Both the position numbers and the translations under genes were made by a program. A stretch of 64,000 bases of DNA from Pascua guehoae (Eukaryota; Basidiomycota; Tremellomycetes; Trichosporonales; Trichosporonaceae), in the NCBI GenBank assembly GCA_001600415.1, contig BCJX01000005.1:2091120-2155119 (forward strand), read 5' to 3'. Of the stretch, positions 1-11,192 are shown in pieces; position 1 is the first letter of the stretch; every line of letters starts with the position of its first letter. The notes beneath the pieces were generated by a model. It saw only the letters and a program-made list of their open reading frames with translations, had not been told where the DNA came from and searched no databases.

Positions 1-28
1 CCCCCGACACCCCCCGCTAACACCCCAG

Positions 29-125
29 TGACCCCTTTGTCGTCATTGTCCTCGCACTCTCGTTTATCGGCTCCATCTTCTTCCTCCACATTGCGGCCAA
101 GATTGTCCGCGCCTTCTCTAGCTAG
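29..125 (+). CDS. SBH1: Sec61 beta (Sbh1) translocon subunit, last exon only
   Basis: Small tail-anchored subunit of the Sec61 protein-conducting channel of the ER membrane. The gene enters from the left edge; only its last exon is present. A branch-like CTAAC at 18-22 and an acceptor AG at 27-28 precede the exon, which supplies the third base of a Val codon and then reads DPFVVIVLALSFIGSIFFLH and on to a TAG at 123-125. The DPFVV start, a single roughly 20-residue hydrophobic helix and the short ending AKIVRAFSS are what Sec61 beta proteins have at their C terminus. The exon is short, so the call rests on this C-terminal pattern alone. It converges with ATG9. Confidence 0.75.
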
Positions 126-522
126 TCGCGTTCGTAATCCACCCATGCCCGGGCACAGCCAAAACCACCGCCGGCTGCGTCCTCCAGTACCTCTCCCTTT
201 TTCTCGTCGCGAGTAGCGCGGGGCATGCATGCGCACGGCGCTTGTACATCACGGCGGCGTGGGTGCTTGTTGGTTTCGGGGTCGAGCTGGGTGGGCTGTG
301 GATTGGTCAGGGATGCCTACTGGGGGTTACGGCCCCCCACAGCATTCTCTTCAGACAACACGCTCTTTTGTCTTGGAACAACACGCTCTCTGCTGATGTC
401 AAGCGGTTCTATGGCTGCTTGCACCCAAGCACTAACCCCCATTGCTCAATCAATAATGATTAACATACAACTACAACCAAACCGCGCGCGCAGCCCCAAC
501 CGTCAACTACGTCGACTCTACA
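126..522. other. Convergent intergenic region SBH1/ATG9
   Basis: 3' flanks of two convergent genes. No RNA gene, repeat or credible coding stretch was seen. Confidence 0.6.
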
Positions 523-3500
523 CTAACGGTTGAGCACCTGCTGCAGAATCATGCCCGCGTCCTTGAGGAGCCCGCGCTGCGCATGCCCATGCTCGCCGTC
601 GCCGTCGTCGTCGTCGCTGTCGTCGACGCGCCGGTCCCACCCGAGCGCCTCTGCCTCACCGTCGTCCTCGTCGTCGTCCTCCCCTTCGCGCATCGTCGCG
701 AGCGACGGGTCCTGTGCGACCCCGGGGCTGTGGTGTGGGGCCCACCGGTGCGGCACGTCGGGGCGGAGGCGCGATTCGTCCACAACGTTCGGCGAACCAT
801 GTGGCTTGTACGAGCTCGCACCGCCGCCGCCGAGGTACAGTCCGAGACCGAGACCGCGGCCTCCGCCGCCACCACCATACACAGACCCAGCGAGGCCAGC
901 CCTGGACCCGGCGAGGCCGCCTCCTTGCGCCTTGCGCGGCTGCTCGGCCATGAGGCGGTCAAGCAGCACAGACGAGTTGGGGTCGGCTGGCTGCCAGTCT
1001 GGGTGGGTCTGCTTAAAGTGCAGGAAACTCTGCTCCATCTTGTCGTGCTGCGCATACGTCGCGTGGCGGTACAGGCCGGGACGGCGCCGTTGGTTTCCGA
1101 GATGTGGGATCGGGTGGTGGCCAGGCTCGCGCAGCGCTGGGGCCGCGGCGACGGCGGCAGCCGCACCCTCAGGACCAATGTTGCCGTGCCGCTCAAAGTC
1201 AAAGACGGCAAAGGAGCACACGTAGCCAAGGCCGTCGACGTGGAGCGTAAACTCGCGGAAAAAGTCGACAATCGCAGACGAACACGCCGGGAGCGAGAAT
1301 AAGAGCACAAACGGTGTGAGGAGGACCGACGTCAGCTCCTGGAGGAAGATCATGACCTTGAGCGCAAACAGCTGCCCAAACTCGGTGTGGACCTGTCTGT
1401 TAGTCGGAAGTATATGGTGGGCAACTCAGTAGAGCATTGGCTGTTGACTCACCCTCTGGCTGTGAAGGTGGCCCTTCCACTCGTCCGGGAGGTAGTGCGT
1501 AAACTGCACCACCTCGAGCATCAACTGCTCCGGGTCAAAGACAAAGTTTTCCTCAGGAATCATGCCGCGCGCAATGGCTAGGACAGAGGCGAAGAGACCC
1601 AGGTAAAAGGCGACAGTGCGGTGCGGGGTAATCTCAAAGTGCAGGAAGAGGTCGGGGTCGATGAGTGTCGCCAAGAGGAGAATGGCAGCAAACGAGCCAG
1701 CCACAAACGCGACGAATCTGAGACTTGTCAGCCTGTGAGGTTTGTCCTCTGACCCACCTCATGAGCAAGGCCATGCGCTCCTTGGGGAACTGGTCGATAT
1801 AGTCCTTTGCTAACGGGTAGCTCAAGTTTAATCGCCGCTCAAACAGATGCGGCAGCTCGTTGAACTCGCGAAACTTCCACTGCGCGTACGACGTGTACTT
1901 GCGCCCGCCAATCGAGGACGGGTTCTTGTGGTATTCCTGAATGTCAGTTGGGATGGAGAACGTGCGAAACAATTCACGTCAAAGTAACGGAAGAACGAGT
2001 AGACTGCCACGTAGACGACAATGAACGGGGCGAGACACAGATTGAGCAAGCCCATGAAAATGAAGCGTAGGCGGAGACTGAGGTCAGCGGGATGGCAAGT
2101 TGCACTGGTCTACTCACTCCCTGACAACATCCTTCTTTTGCCTGTCGCGCACTACCTCCTTCTTGACCTGCCCATTCTCATCAAAGAGGTAAGAGATCAG
2201 GCAGTAGCGAATGTTCCACTCGAGCGCAATGGTAAGGACGTTGCCGCCAAACGTGAGAAAGTACTCTTCGTTGGGGACACGTGTCCTGGGGAGGCCACCA
2301 TGCGATGGGCCGGTCACAAAGCCTGGTGGGACGAGGTGGACAATCTTCTTGGACAGCGGGATGCGCACACGCAAGTCGAGCAGGTCCTTGTTGAAGAGCG
2401 CAATGAGGTAGTTTTCCTGCCGGAGGATGCGGCTGCATGTCAGCGGGTCGAGCAAGTGGTAACCTGGTCCAGTACCCACTTGGCGATATCGTGCGCGTCG
2501 AGCTTGATGCTCTGCCTGTTGCCGCGGACCATGTCTGCAAGTGCTCCAGCCTGGCCGTTTGACAGCGTCGTGAGCGGGTTGTCCTTTACCACCTGGCCGA
2601 TTAACCGCACAACCTCTGGCCACGGCATTGTCTGGATATCCGTCTGACCATCAGCATGTGAGACGAACGAAGAACCAGAGACTCACATCGGGGACGCCGA
2701 GAATATAGGTGTAAAACTGCCACATGTCGACGAGTTTGGGGAGCTCTTTGACGAACAAGACAAGTTGGAGGACCCATACCGACCCGATGATGACAAGCAT
2801 AATGGTCGGCACAACCGAACCACTGCACATAAGCTTCGGCTGGGATGCAGAGATACGGCCAGAACTCACCCCACGATACAGCGCCCGGACAGCGCATTGC
2901 TCAGCTTGCCGTTGGTGCTGCCAATGTGCTTGAGCTTTCCATAGTCGATACACGTCGTGAGAAACGCCGTAAAGCCGATCAAGAAGAAGATGGTTCTGGG
3001 ATCAGCGCGTGTGCTTCTCACTCCACATACAGGAGGTTTAAGACGCGTGCGAGGACAATGCACCAGAACCCTTTGCCCTTGTAGTAGTCGTAGACCTGAC
3101 GTGAGCGCTGGCCTGCGGAAAGCGGTGGGCAGCGCAACTCACCCTCTTGAGAAAGTCGTCGAGGTCGGTCACATTGGCCCACTTCCAGTATGCCTTGTTG
3201 TACCCACTCAACCCACGGCGGGCGGTATCTGATCGCCCACGGGCCGGAGGCTCGCGGTCTTGGTCGTGATCGTCGTCGGTGGCGACCTGGTGGTACTTTC
3301 GCTGCCCGCGGCCCTTTGTCTTTGGACGTGCCCGGCTGGGCCCGGCGGCAGGGAACACGACAGGGGCGTCATTGTACCCCGTCTGCTGCCGCTGTTGCTG
3401 CTGGGGAGGGCGGCGTGTTGGGGCAGGGGGCGGTGGTGGCCTTGCCGTCCTCGCACTATCTGGCTCGCGCATGGCGTGCGTCTCGGCCATGCCCCCCGTG

Positions 3501-4096
3501 CCCGTACTGGTACTCGGCGTCGGGTCCGTCGATGCCGTCGCGGCACTACGTTCGCTCACGCGCGACATGTCAATCGACACGCGGTCGGGCTCGGGCGAGC
3601 TGTGGCGTGAGAGCGCCGACGACGTCGTCGAGCTCGGCCGGCGCCGAAACGGTCCTGGGCTGTGCGACGGCTGCTGCCAGCGTGAACTTCCCTGGATAGG
3701 AAGGCCCCCAAGCGTCCCCGGAGGTGTCTGGGACCGAGATGCCCCAGGGGTATGGTCACCCAGGCCTTCCCCCGAGATGGGTGCTGCTGGTGTGCCAGAC
3801 TTGCGCCGGCCGCCGGCCTCGAACATGACCGACTGCGGGGGCTCGTCGTCCTCCCCATCATCGCCGGGCACGAAGAGGGGAGGGATTATACCAGGTGTAC
3901 CCGCAGTTGGCGTGGGGCTCGTCGGGGGAGAGCGCGAGCGGGCGCGGCTATCGTCCGACTGGAGTTCGCGGAGAAGCACCGTCGAGGGGCTCTCGCGTGG
4001 CGCGTCCCGGGGGTAGGACGAGCGGGCGACCGAGGCGTAGGGGTTGAGGAGATTGAGGAGGGAGTTTGCTTGTTGTGGGGGTGGTGACGAGGGCAT
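523..4096 (-). CDS. ATG9: Autophagy protein Atg9, lipid scramblase
   Basis: Atg9 is the multispanning scramblase on small Golgi-derived vesicles that seed the autophagosome. The gene reads in about ten exons. Exon 1 (4096-3143, 318 codons) is a low-complexity Ser/Pro/Arg-rich N terminus ending in the conserved DLDDFLKR; exon 2 continues with [14 protein letters not shown], a hallmark of the family. Later exons give successive membrane segments ([59 protein letters not shown]), the [15 protein letters not shown] block, EYHKNPS, and [19 protein letters not shown] followed by the C-terminal [14 protein letters not shown]. The start at 4096 is chosen because translation from it (MPSSPPPQQ) opens the disordered tail and the frame upstream looks like leader sequence. 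The stop is TAG at 523-525. The acidic poly-Asp/Glu stretch near the end is variable among fungi. The family assignment is secure; a few splice sites are approximate. Confidence 0.95.
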
Positions 4097-4604
4097 GGTT
4101 GGGGGGTGAGTGTTGAGAATGGAGGATGGATAAGAAGGTGAGAGAGGACAAGGAAGCCCCTCAATGTGTTGGGTGCTGGGTGGTGTGGGGTGGCTGTGGG
4201 GGGAGAACACGTGACGTAATCGGAAGACACGGATCCATTTGGGTGGCAAAAATGGGACAAATTCACAGACGTGGCACAAGGCACACTCTACTTCCACAAC
4301 TGACCAAATGCTCACCACTTCTGTGTTCCTTGCAAAAAGGTCTTGGGAAACAACCGCCAGCCCCATTTTGCTTTTAGGGCTATTAGGCACCTCCCTCTGG
4401 TGGGGAGGAGGTAAGGGGGCATATCCAAGGCTGCCCAAGGCTCTCTGAGAACCGGGTGGGCCAGTGATGGGCGTGGAGCAGAACTGTGATGTCTAACTTG
4501 AAACAGCTCATAAATTTCATAACAGTCATAATCACAACCCCCAACTTGACAATCTCATCACACATACCCCAACCGAGAGCCCAAAACACGCCCAGACAAC
4601 CTCC
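4097..4604. other. Upstream region of ATG9
   Basis: About 0.5 kb between the ATG9 start and the stop of the next minus-strand gene. It should hold the ATG9 promoter and 5' UTR. No distinct element was recognised. Confidence 0.5.
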
Positions 4605-6419
4605 TCAGATGAACCGGATGCCACCAGCCATGTACGGAATCTGGTCGCACTCGTGTCGGCCGTGTTTGCCACCACACACCGTGCACGTGTGGTACGCCGT
4701 GGGACACATCTTGTCGCAGCCCCCAAAGTTGAAGGCGAAACAGCGCTTGGTCTGGACGGCCATGGGCTTGGCTGCGTGTTCGAGGCGACCCATGGGGCTC
4801 TGGCGCAGTCGCTTCCACTCGGCGTCCATGGCCTCCTGGGTCCACTGGTCGGGGTTGAACTCGCCGCGCAACTTGTCGCCGACAAAGTGCAGATGGAAGC
4901 GGAGGATACGTCGCCAGGGGGGGTCGACTCCGCACGACTTTACCTGCAGCCACATCCGGTACCCATTGAGGCTCGCGCGGATGGGGGAGCTGGGGGTCGG
5001 CGGCGGCAGGCCCGGGGTCGTCGCGCCCGACTGGCTGTTGCGCCTTGGGGGTGGGTCGGCCACGTCGATAAAGTTGGCAAGGCCGACCTCTAACGCCTGG
5101 ACGGTCTTGACGCACAGCGAAAACGATTGCACAATGTCCACCTCGGACCCACCCTCGAGAGCCCGCTCGAGGTCGGCAATGTCGTGCTTTCGTGGTACGC
5201 ACGGCAGGGCTGGGGGAATAAAGTGCCAGATATCCGCAGGGTGCAGGATGCCCCGCGACGCATCGGTGAAGATTTGCGGGTGGATGTACGCCAGATGGTC
5301 GTCATGGCCATGAAGCTTGAGATTGCACTGGTGGCGTATGTGGTAGACCTCGTCGTCGGGGACCGGGGCGTACCATCGCTCCAACGCCTCTTTGAGTGCC
5401 GACGGACCCGGGCCAGCTCCAAAGTCGGGCGAGGACAGCTCGAGCAGCTTGACGTAATCTGTCGGCTCCGAGTGCGGGTGCACAGTCTGGCCTGGTGGCG
5501 GTGCGCCGCTCTCTCCTGGCTGAACGAAGGGGCCCGGGCCTGAGTGTTGCTGTATGCATGGCGGTCCAGTGTTGGTCACCGCCTCCGTTTCTGGGGACAA
5601 GCGGTGCGTGTGTGTGTAACGGTCTGTGTGGACTGCGTCTTGGTTTGTGATGATGGACCCCGACGGGTCGTGATGGTCCGCGAGTGGAGTGGTGGGCGGC
5701 ACCTTTAACACTGCAGCGGGATCCAGTGAGAGGCGCTCTAGCGGAGAGAGAAGCTCCCCGGACTCCAGTCGTGCAGAGTTTGGAGCTACAGGCGTACGGG
5801 CCACGTGACGCCGAGGTTGAGGACGGGCGGGGTATCCAGGGTTGAAGCGGATAGGGCCAGCGGAGTCGTCCGAGTCTGGAGAGGGTTCGCGGGTTGGGAC
5901 AATAGCATGCTGCACGCGGTCGTGCACGTATCCCTCGTCGTCGTTTGAGTATTCCGACTCTGATGAGTAGTCCGGGTTGATCTCTACCTGTGCACGAGTG
6001 GGAGGTGGCGCTGGAGTGGGGGGTGGCGCTGGAGTGGCAAGGTTGAGCGACGGCGGACGCGATGGACGGCGCATGCGCCGTTGCGTGGGCACAAACAGGC
6101 TGTCATCTCGGGTGTCCCTGGGCGACCGAGGATATTGGGGTACGGTACTGGGGCCTGCATCCGGGATGTTGGGTACACCGAGCGTGTAGTAAAGAGCTGG
6201 GCTGGGCTCGGATGGGGTGGGGAGTTGGTAGTTGTGGTCACTACCGGACGCTGCATCCGTACGAACGCGGATGTCGGGGGGGCGGGGGTCCCGGTTCCAT
6301 GACGCTGCCGGGATGCGCTGGCGTGGAAAAGACGCGGCTGGAGAGGTGGCGGACAGTGGAGGTGTGGGGAGCGGAGGGGCGGGGAGCGGCGGGAGCGGGC
6401 GATTGGTGTCGATGGGCAT
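4605..6419 (-). CDS. Proline-rich protein with C-terminal Cys/His knuckle
   Basis: A 604-codon open frame, apparently intronless, whose function I do not recognise. The first 330 residues or so are rich in Pro, Ser and Thr and probably disordered. A folded-looking stretch follows, with LERWYAPVPDDEVYHIRHQC and a region around HIRHQCNLKLHGHDDHL. Close to the C terminus is a Cys/His cluster, RCFAFNFGGCDKMC followed by HTCTVCGGKHGRHEC, spaced C-x7-C-x3-C-x6-C-x2-C and then H-x3-H-x-C. This resembles the CCCH-plus-knuckle ending of many basidiomycete proteins thought to be related to transposon Gag, so a domesticated Gag-like or RNA-binding protein is possible. The start at 6419 (MPIDTNRPLPPLP) is taken as the first Met after a GT-rich promoter-like region; an open frame extends further upstream to about 7031 but reads like leader sequence. 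Confidence 0.6.
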   Translation of the reverse strand: MPIDTNRPLPPLPAPPLPTPPLSATSPAASFPRQRIPAASWNRDPRPPDIRVRTDAASGSDHNYQLPTPSEPSPALYYTLGVPNIPDAGPSTVPQYPRSPRDTRDDSLFVPTQRRMRRPSRPPSLNLATPAPPPTPAPPPTRAQVEINPDYSSESEYSNDDEGYVHDRVQHAIVPTREPSPDSDDSAGPIRFNPGYPARPQPRRHVARTPVAPNSARLESGELLSPLERLSLDPAAVLKVPPTTPLADHHDPSGSIITNQDAVHTDRYTHTHRLSPETEAVTNTGPPCIQQHSGPGPFVQPGESGAPPPGQTVHPHSEPTDYVKLLELSSPDFGAGPGPSALKEALERWYAPVPDDEVYHIRHQCNLKLHGHDDHLAYIHPQIFTDASRGILHPADIWHFIPPALPCVPRKHDIADLERALEGGSEVDIVQSFSLCVKTVQALEVGLANFIDVADPPPRRNSQSGATTPGLPPPTPSSPIRASLNGYRMWLQVKSCGVDPPWRRILRFHLHFVGDKLRGEFNPDQWTQEAMDAEWKRLRQSPMGRLEHAAKPMAVQTKRCFAFNFGGCDKMCPTAYHTCTVCGGKHGRHECDQIPYMAGGIRFI

Positions 6420-6975
6420 GGTAGCTTGTGGGTGGGAGGAGCCCGTAGGAGGAGGAGAACGAGGAGGAGGAGAACGAGCGGAAGAGAACGAGGAGGAGGA
6501 TGGGCGCGCTGTGAGAAGGGTGGTGGTGTGGGAAATAATTATTGCGGTGGATGGGTGGTGAAGAGAGGCATGTGGGAGGTGAACAGAGGCAAGTGGGATG
6601 TAGGTGGCGAGGTAGAAGCAGTTGACAAGCAGTTGACAGCACAGTGTGTGTTTGTGTGTGTGCGGTTGGGGGGTCGATGGGTGTCCGTGTTGGGCTGTGT
6701 GGCGTGAGCGTGAGGCGTGAAGCGTTAACGTTGTCGCGCAAAGGCAGCACGATGCGAGGGGCAACACGCAGACAATGAGTTCGACTGCTGATGTAATTCC
6801 AATTAATTCAAGCGAGTGGCTTCCGTGTGCAGGTTCTGCTCCTCCAGAGCGCGTAAAATAAGACAATGTTGAGGATGTAGAGTGTACCAGTCCGATGGCT
6901 GAGCGTACATGAGCTACAGGCAGTTGTGATGGAGTTCGGGAGGGGAATAAACACGCAGAGGAATAAACAAGCAAT

Positions 6976-6978
<3 letters not shown>

Positions 6979-7014
<36 letters not shown>
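6979..7014. repeat. (AC)n microsatellite, about 18 units
   Basis: Uninterrupted AC dinucleotide run upstream of the minus-strand gene that starts at 6419. Confidence 0.95.
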
Positions 7015-7016
<2 letters not shown>

Positions 7017-8436
7017 CTCAATGCGCCACACATACGCCCCTACACCTCAATGTGCCACACACGTTGTGATGACCAAGGACGCGGGTGCCATGCCTTTGAC
7101 GACTGCCACGGCCCTGTTTACACCAACCTGGGGACGATAAACATTGCTGGTCAGGGGCGTCTACGACGCGTAGGTATATGGATACCATGGCCCTTGTTTT
7201 TCCCAGCCACCTGCAATGTGTAGATTTGTGTGCTCGTCCGGGCCCACCGGGTTGCCTCAGATTTGTCCCCGCCCTCCTCACCTCAACGCAAAGCAGGCGT
7301 TGGACTAGAGCCATGGAAGAATTTTCAAACGGCCAAGATGCCTACAGTGTGGCAACGGACTCCAGGGTATTGATCGCTGCCGGGCGTCCCTCCCCAGCAA
7401 AGCCGCTGGCAAACGCTTGTAAACTCGCTCAGTGGTCTGGATGCGTTATGGTTATCACAAAACTCTTTCACATGTGTTTTGAATTGCAGCTCATAACACG
7501 ACACCTCCCGAAGTTAGCATAATGCCTTTTGCGCGTCGTGGAGGCCCCTCCTCGGTCAGCAACACAAGGGTTGCGGGTAATTGTCAGCCCTCCCAGCCTG
7601 GGGGCAGCAACAACAGAGCTACAGATATCACTTGACTTGGTAGGACCACAACAACGGGTAACAAGGGTTTCACGGTTAGTGCCACAACCAGGCCGTGCAT
7701 GGTGAGTGTCTGGTGCTAAGACATGGCGATCAGACTGTCAAGTGGTGGTCAGGGCGCAGAGTCAGCTAGTCGACAGCAGTGACGTCATTGGCTCGCATGT
7801 ACGCATGTTCGTAGTCTTCGTGCAGAGACTGATTCTGCCAATACAACATAGGAGTGGGGGTGACTGCTGTGATAACGTGAGCAACGTTGACAGTGGCCAT
7901 GAACGAGACTGTGATACCGACTAGCAGACCAGACGTCGCTGTGGCTAACACATGCTGCGTGCGCCCAGCGTGGATGGATCTGACTGACCACGACATGCAC
8001 GACATGGCTGGCCCATGGCTGGGTGGCGTGTGTGTCGTGCAACCGGCCAATTGCCCTCTAGTTAAGGCAGCACTCTTTTGGCGAAGTGCTAAGCGAGAGC
8101 GGGGTCCCCACACTTCGTGTCGCTCTTACCCGCCAAATTCGGTAAACGATGCAAAAGGGGGGATTTGTGGTTGCGCGGCTATCACCGCATATCCGCGCCT
8201 GCAGCGCCTGGGTATGCCAGTACGACCACCCACGGCCAGCTCCGGTCCGCAGCTTGTCCCAACCCACCGAGAAGCGGCCACGAGAACGGGTCAACTGGAT
8301 GGATGCACTCTGGAGTGGGCTGCCAGGCATGCCAGGGCCGGACCGACCCGGCCGTCTAAGCGAGGCCAGCCCGAACCACAGACTGGGGCCCATTCGGCCG
8401 TCTGGGCACGCACGCGCACATGCACCCGCAGCCTCG

Positions 8437-8442
8437 TATATA
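8437..8442 (+). promoter_or_regulatory. TATA-like box of the aldehyde dehydrogenase gene
   Basis: TATATA in the context CTCGTATATAGC lies about 140 bp before the ATG at 8582, with a CT-rich stretch between. Typical of a fungal core promoter, but unproven. Confidence 0.45.
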
Positions 8443-8581
8443 GCACACCTCTTGCCATTCTACACACTGTATCTTCCCACCCCAGCACGAAAAAAAGACA
8501 GTGAGTATCGCCCACGTATGACGACGACGACGGCAGCGTCGGTAGCCTGTGACAGAACAGTGCTGACGACCAAGAGCAACC

Positions 8582-10576
8582 ATGACGAACACCAAGCAGT
8601 TCCGCGACCAGGCATACATCAACGGCCAGTGGGTCGACGCCGCCAACGGCAAGAAGTTTGACGTGACCAGTGAGTACCCGTGGTCGGTGCGGCCTGTGTA
8701 CGGGTGCGAGTATGCGGAGCAGCGGCCGTCACCCACCGGGGTAGTCCCTAGAACCCCGCCCGGTCGTCGCTACTCTGCTCGGACTCGGTCTCAGCCCGCC
8801 CGAAACACAAGCTGACCCCCAGACCCCGCTACCGGCGAGCTCCTCGCGTCCGTCCCCGACCTCAGCAAGGAAGAGGTCCTCGGCGCCGTCAAGGCGGCCG
8901 AGGACGCGTTCCCCTCGTGGTCCAACACGCCTCCCAAGGTGAGTGCTGCAGAGAGAGAGAGTGTGTGTGCGGGGGAACCGTTCCCACGCTGTCGCTGTTT
9001 GATCAGCGGCCGGGGGAGTGTCGCTAGGGGCTTGTCACCGGCGTCTAGACCGGGGACCAAACCCCTGATGCCGGATTCCTATCCAGAGCGGGAATCGCGG
9101 ACCAGACTGCTGGCGCGAATGCCTGCCAACCCTCCCCTCCCCTCTCGCTGTACTGCTGGTATCCACCCGCGACCAGACTGGGGCGTGGGCCAGTGGACCA
9201 GCCCGCCAGAACCCCGTCAACTCTCCTCCCCATGGCACTTCCAACCCCATGTGACCCGAAGTCTAACACCGCAGCTCCGCCAGGACATTCTCATGAAGTT
9301 CTTCAACCTCATGACTGAGCGCACCGAGGAGCTCTCGCGCCTCATTACGCTCGAGAACGGCAAGCCCCTCGCGGACGCGACGACCGAGCACAAGTACTCT
9401 GCGTCGTTCATGGAGTGGTTCTCGGCCGAGGCCCTGCGCACGTACGGCGATGTCATTCCCTCGACCATCCCCGGTGCTCGCAACATTGTCATCAAGCAGC
9501 CCATTGGTGTCGTTGGCGTCATCACCCCTTGGAACTGTGAGTGTTGTGGGAGGGGCCAGCCGAGTCGAGCACGCTAACATTGCCCAGTCCCCTCGGCCAT
9601 GATCACGCGCAAGATCGGCCCCGCGCTCGCTGCCGGCTGCACCTGTGTCATCAAGGCGCCTTCCGACACGCCTCTGTCTGCCATTGCCCTGATGGAGATT
9701 GCCGAGCAGGCTGGTGTCCCCAAGGGTGTGCTCAACCTGATCACGTCCAAGAACTCGCGCATGGTCGCCGAGGTGCTGTGCACGCACCCCGTGATCAAGA
9801 AGATTACCTTTACGGGCTCGACGGGCGTGGGCAAGCAGCTCATGCAGCAGTCGTCGTCGACGCTCAAGAAGCTGTCGATGGAGCTCGGCGGCAACGCGCC
9901 GTTTATCGTGTTTGACGACGCCGACGTCGACGAGGCCGTCAAGGGTGCCGTGATTGCAAAGTTCCGCTCGTCGGGCCAGACGTGTGTGTGCGCCAACCGC
10001 CTGTACATCCAGAAGGGCATCTACGACGAGTTTGTCCAGAAGCTCACAAAGGCCGTGTCCGAGTTTGTCGTCGGCAACGGTATCGACAAGGGCGTCACGC
10101 ACGGCCCGCTCATCCACGACCGTGCCGTCAAGAAGGTTGCCGAGCACGTCGACGATGCGGTCGCCAAGGGCGCAAAGGTCCTCATTGGCGGCAAGGCCGG
10201 CAAGGGCAACTTTTACGAACCCACCGTCCTCGCCAACGTGCCCCAGAGCGCCCTCGTCTCCAAGGACGAGACTTTTGGCCCCCTCGCCCCCTGCTTCTCG
10301 TTTGAGACCGAGGAGGAGGTTGTCAAGCTCGCCAACGACACCGAGTTTGGCCTCGCCGGCTACTTTTACTCGCGCGACGTCGGCCGTGTCTGGCGCATGG
10401 GCGAGGCCCTCAACTGCGGCATGGTCTGCGCCAACTCTGGCATTTTGAGCCAGGCCACCATTCCATTCGGCGGCATTGGCGAGAGCGGCTTTGGAAAGGA
10501 GGGTTCCAAGTACGGCATGGACGACTACATGATCACCAAGCTCGTCCTCATGGGCGGCCTCGGCACGCCCTTCTAA
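8582..10576 (+). CDS. UGA2: Succinate-semialdehyde dehydrogenase-type aldehyde dehydrogenase
   Basis: Oxidises succinate semialdehyde to succinate with NAD(P)+, the last step of the GABA shunt. Four exons (8582-8669, 8823-8938, 9275-9536, 9588-10576) add up to 485 codons including stop, a normal ALDH length. Visible motifs: the N-terminal QAYINGQWV; PIGVVGVITPWN followed by FPSAMITRKIGPALAAGCT of the cofactor fold; FTGSTGVGKQL; the general base Glu in SMELGGNAP; the catalytic Cys in SSGQTCVCANR, where the second nearby Cys is typical of SSADHs; and the C-terminal IPFGGIGESGFGKEG. Introns 1 to 3 have GTGAGT donors. Alternative family members (other ALDHs) are possible, but APSDTPLSA and QTCVCANR point to SSADH. 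Nothing around it suggests a GABA cluster. Confidence 0.9.
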
Positions 10577-10985
10577 AGCAGGATACGAGGGGATTCCGTA
10601 GCAGTCGGTTGGCAGGTTCAGGGGTATATGCAGCATTGTACATTGTAACGAGGAAGTGATGTGCGTCCAGATGCCTCTACCAACCGTACTGACTTGGGAA
10701 TCCGTCACACTTACCCTAATGACAAACATACAGGGGCGTCGCGCTGTGGTGTGATGGGCAACTCGTAGTCGAGCACTGGGGTTGCGCTGCAAGCCATGTG
10801 GCCATGTGCGCGCCAATACCAGCAACTGCAACACTAAAGCACCCGCGCAGCGGGAGTGTCGACTGCTAGTGTATCAGAAAAGTCATGAGACTGCCACATT
10901 AACCTCAGGCACCCGCACAGTCCGTATACCAGGAGGCGCGCAGAGCATGTGGGATACAACAAGCAAGAAACAGCAGTGTGTCCAC
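10577..10985. other. 3' flank of the aldehyde dehydrogenase gene
   Basis: No gene or repeat recognised. The minus strand here directly follows a decayed ATPase fragment, and a GTAAGT donor-like site sits at its junction. Confidence 0.5.
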
Positions 10986-11192
10986 TTACCATGCCATTGC
11001 ATCGAGTGTCCATGCGCAGCTTCGACCTATGAGTGTTCCGGCCTTGTCGAATGCGATCGTGCCGATCTTGGTGGCGACTGTGAACGCCTCGCCGCCGCCC
11101 ACCGGGGGATACCCTGGGCGTCGGCCAGCCCGTTGCCCACCGCGCTGGCGCAGGGCACGGTGAGGCCGATACCGCGCGGACACGCGACTTGA
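10986..11192 (-). pseudogene. Decayed fragment of a heavy-metal (P1B-type) ATPase
   Basis: Two adjacent minus-strand frames match the core of a metal-transporting P-type ATPase. The first reads VACPRGIGLTVPCASAVGNG, the membrane segment that in functional pumps carries the CPC metal site; here the second Cys is Arg. The second frame, entered after an indel near GGTATCCCCC, reads GGGEAFTVATKIGTIAFDKA and then GTLI, the phosphorylation loop whose consensus is DKTGTLT; here Thr is Ala. No flanking ATPase domains are visible upstream or downstream. The frameshift, altered metal motif, altered DKTGT motif and absence of the rest of the protein say this is a relic. A GTAAGT follows the last codons and may be an old donor site. 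Confidence 0.65.

Larger units (their letters stand above)
6420..8581. other. Long intergenic region with promoter of the aldehyde dehydrogenase
   Basis: About 2.2 kb between divergent genes. It contains an (AC)n microsatellite near 7000 and a TATA-like box at 8437. I found no credible gene in it. Confidence 0.5.

Noticed and set aside
530..1310. Overlapping plus- and minus-strand frames over the ATG9 3' end
   Set aside because: They overlap the well-supported ATG9 C terminus, and their Ser/Arg/Val repeats reflect GTC/CGT-rich codons.
9263..10834. 523-codon open frame antisense to the aldehyde dehydrogenase
   Set aside because: Its composition (Leu/Val/Asp/His/Gly-rich, repetitive) is that of a mirror frame of GC-rich codon-biased coding sequence. 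It runs over a secure gene and across its introns and has no recognisable motif.
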